NCBI GenBank assembly: GCA_001873075.1
Contig: MNYL01000111.1
Span: 1-7,327 of the forward strand
DNA length: 7,327 nucleotides
Source: Fibrobacteres bacterium CG2_30_45_31
GTDB taxonomy: Bacteria; Fibrobacterota; Fibrobacteria; Fibrobacterales; Fibrobacteraceae
Reading direction: 5' to 3'
The notes beneath the pieces are model-generated. The model ran no database searches and was not told the DNA's origin. It saw only the letters and a list, made by a program, of their open reading frames with translations. Both the position numbers and the translations under genes were made by a program. Positions within the stretch are counted from its first letter, which is position 1. Each line of letters starts with the position of its first letter. Of the stretch, positions 6,078 to 7,327 are shown piece after piece.

Positions 6078-7327
6078 ATGAAACAAACTTACTGGAATGA
6101 CCTGAATGGGAACTTTTTCCCAGAAATGGCGCTGGATTTTATGCCCGCAGAAAAACTGCGAGAAGTGCAACTGCAACGATTACAGGCGATTGTTAAATTA
6201 GCCTTTGACAAAGTTCCTCTTTTCCGCTCCCGCATGGACGAAAAGGGACTGACTCCCCATGACATTAAGACACTTGGTGATATACGGAAACTTCCTTTTT
6301 CCATGAAAAAAGATTTGCGCGATACCTATCCCTATGGCCTTTTCGCCGTAGATATGAAAGATGTGGTGCGCCTCCATGCCTCTAGTGGAACCACAGGGAA
6401 ACCCATCGTGGTAGGCTATACCCAGCAAGATATGGACGTCTGGGCAGAAGTAATCAAGCGCGGACTCCTTGCTACCGGATTTCGCCGCAACGATATTGTC
6501 CAAAACTGCTATGGCTACGGTCTTTTCACCGGTGGTCTCGGTGTCCATGGTGGTTTAGAAGCTCTCGGCGCCACCGTGATCCCGATTAGCGGCGGAAATA
6601 CCGAACGTCAAATCATGGTGATGAAAGATTTTGAAGTTACAGCCATTGCGGGTACCCCCAGTTATTTTGTCCACATTATTGATGTGGCTGAGAAAATGGG
6701 CATCGATTTCAAGGACTTAAAAATTAAGCGTGGTCTTTTTGGAGCAGAACCTTGGTCTGATGGAATGCGCCAATACATCGAAGAAAAAACAGGCATCAAG
6801 GCTTATGATGTCTATGGATTGTCCGAAATTATCGGTCCTGGCGTTGGTTGTGAATGCGAATGTCAAAACGGCATCCATATTTTCGAAGATCATTTCTACC
6901 CGGAAATTATCGACCCTGAAACATTGGAACCGCTTCCCGATGGAGAGGAAGGGGAACTCGTGATCACTACACTCAGTAAGCAAGCGATGCCGACCATTCG
7001 CTATCGCACACGAGATCTTACCACCATTGAAACTACACAATGTGAGTGTGGCCGTACGATTCGTCGTATTCGTCGTATCGGAAGACGCACAGACGATATG
7101 TTCATCATTCGTGGTGTGAATATTTTCCCCTCACAAATTGAAACCGCTCTCCTCCGTGCGGAAAAAGCGCTCCCTCACTATCAGATTGTTCTCGATAACA
7201 AGGGGAATATGGACACCTTGGAAATCAAGGTGGAGATTTCACGTGATATGGTGAGCGACAGTATCGGCGCTATGGAAAATATCACCAAGCGATTAAAGCA
7301 TTCTGTCGAACAGATCCTTGGTATTTC
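6078..7327 (+). CDS. paaK: Phenylacetate-CoA ligase (N-terminal 416 residues; 3' end cut off)
   Basis: The frame is open from the ATG at 6078 to the right edge; the family is about 430-440 residues, so only the last 15-25 are missing. It activates phenylacetate (or a related aryl acid) to its CoA thioester with ATP. The start MKQTYWND resembles the usual PaaK start. The ANL-superfamily motifs are in order: the phosphate loop HASSGTTGKP (100-109), YGLSE (246-250) followed by IIGPGVGCECECQNG, the PaaK signature EDHFYPEIIDP, IRYRTRDL (307-314) with the ribose-binding Asp313, a Cys pair in TTQCECGRT, and GRRTDDMFIIRGVNIFPSQIE at the hinge to the C-terminal domain. An AAGAGGA Shine-Dalgarno sits 7-8 bases before the ATG. 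In rumen-type anaerobes such ligases are linked to phenylalanine or arylacetate metabolism with indolepyruvate:ferredoxin oxidoreductase; no such gene is visible here. The promoter is not clear; a TAGATT at 6026 is a weak -10 candidate. Confidence 0.93.
   Translation, partial: MKQTYWNDLNGNFFPEMALDFMPAEKLREVQLQRLQAIVKLAFDKVPLFRSRMDEKGLTPHDIKTLGDIRKLPFSMKKDLRDTYPYGLFAVDMKDVVRLHASSGTTGKPIVVGYTQQDMDVWAEVIKRGLLATGFRRNDIVQNCYGYGLFTGGLGVHGGLEALGATVIPISGGNTERQIMVMKDFEVTAIAGTPSYFVHIIDVAEKMGIDFKDLKIKRGLFGAEPWSDGMRQYIEEKTGIKAYDVYGLSEIIGPGVGCECECQNGIHIFEDHFYPEIIDPETLEPLPDGEEGELVITTLSKQAMPTIRYRTRDLTTIETTQCECGRTIRRIRRIGRRTDDMFIIRGVNIFPSQIETALLRAEKALPHYQIVLDNKGNMDTLEIKVEISRDMVSDSIGAMENITKRLKHSVEQILGI

Noticed and set aside
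6198..7040. Minus-strand open frames within paaK (6198-6548, 6717-7040)
   Set aside because: They are antisense to a gene with every expected ligase motif.

Overview
The window looks like chromosomal DNA from a Gram-negative, probably anaerobic bacterium. Base composition is close to balanced, five of the seven genes encode envelope or secreted proteins with signal peptides, and the style of the secreted proteins (FlgD-like C-terminal domain, PorV-type barrel, lineage-specific outer membrane proteins) fits the Fibrobacter / FCB group best. That placement is an inference from protein style, not from a marker gene. I see no insertion sequence, phage, CRISPR, tRNA or rRNA.

Left part (1-2420, minus strand): a compact three-gene operon read right to left. 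It encodes a LolA-like periplasmic lipoprotein carrier, a 532-residue secreted propeller-like protein with an Asp-box and a FlgD-like C-terminal domain, and the first 56 residues of a probable PorV/PorQ (UPF0164-like) outer membrane protein. The first two genes are 13 bases apart; the second and third overlap in an ATGA. The set suggests export of a surface protein across the envelope.

Middle part (2421-4894): a divergent intergenic region carries a near-perfect sigma-54 (-24/-12) promoter reading right, then a 356-residue beta-barrel-type outer membrane protein gene, a clear rho-independent terminator, and a second, paralogous outer membrane protein gene (367 residues). The paralogues share motifs and a C-terminal Phe, but only the first has the sigma-54 promoter, and the terminator separates them, so they are probably regulated differently.

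Right part (4915-7327): 20 bases after the second outer membrane protein gene, a GTG start opens an OpgC-type integral membrane acyltransferase gene, probably cotranscribed with it. A possible weak terminator follows, then a 110-base gap with two hairpins, then the first 416 codons of a phenylacetate-CoA ligase (paaK) that runs off the right edge.

Nothing here is an obvious new defence or mobile system. The most notable points are the sigma-54 promoter in front of one of two tandem paralogous outer membrane proteins, and the LolA / propeller / PorV-like cassette.
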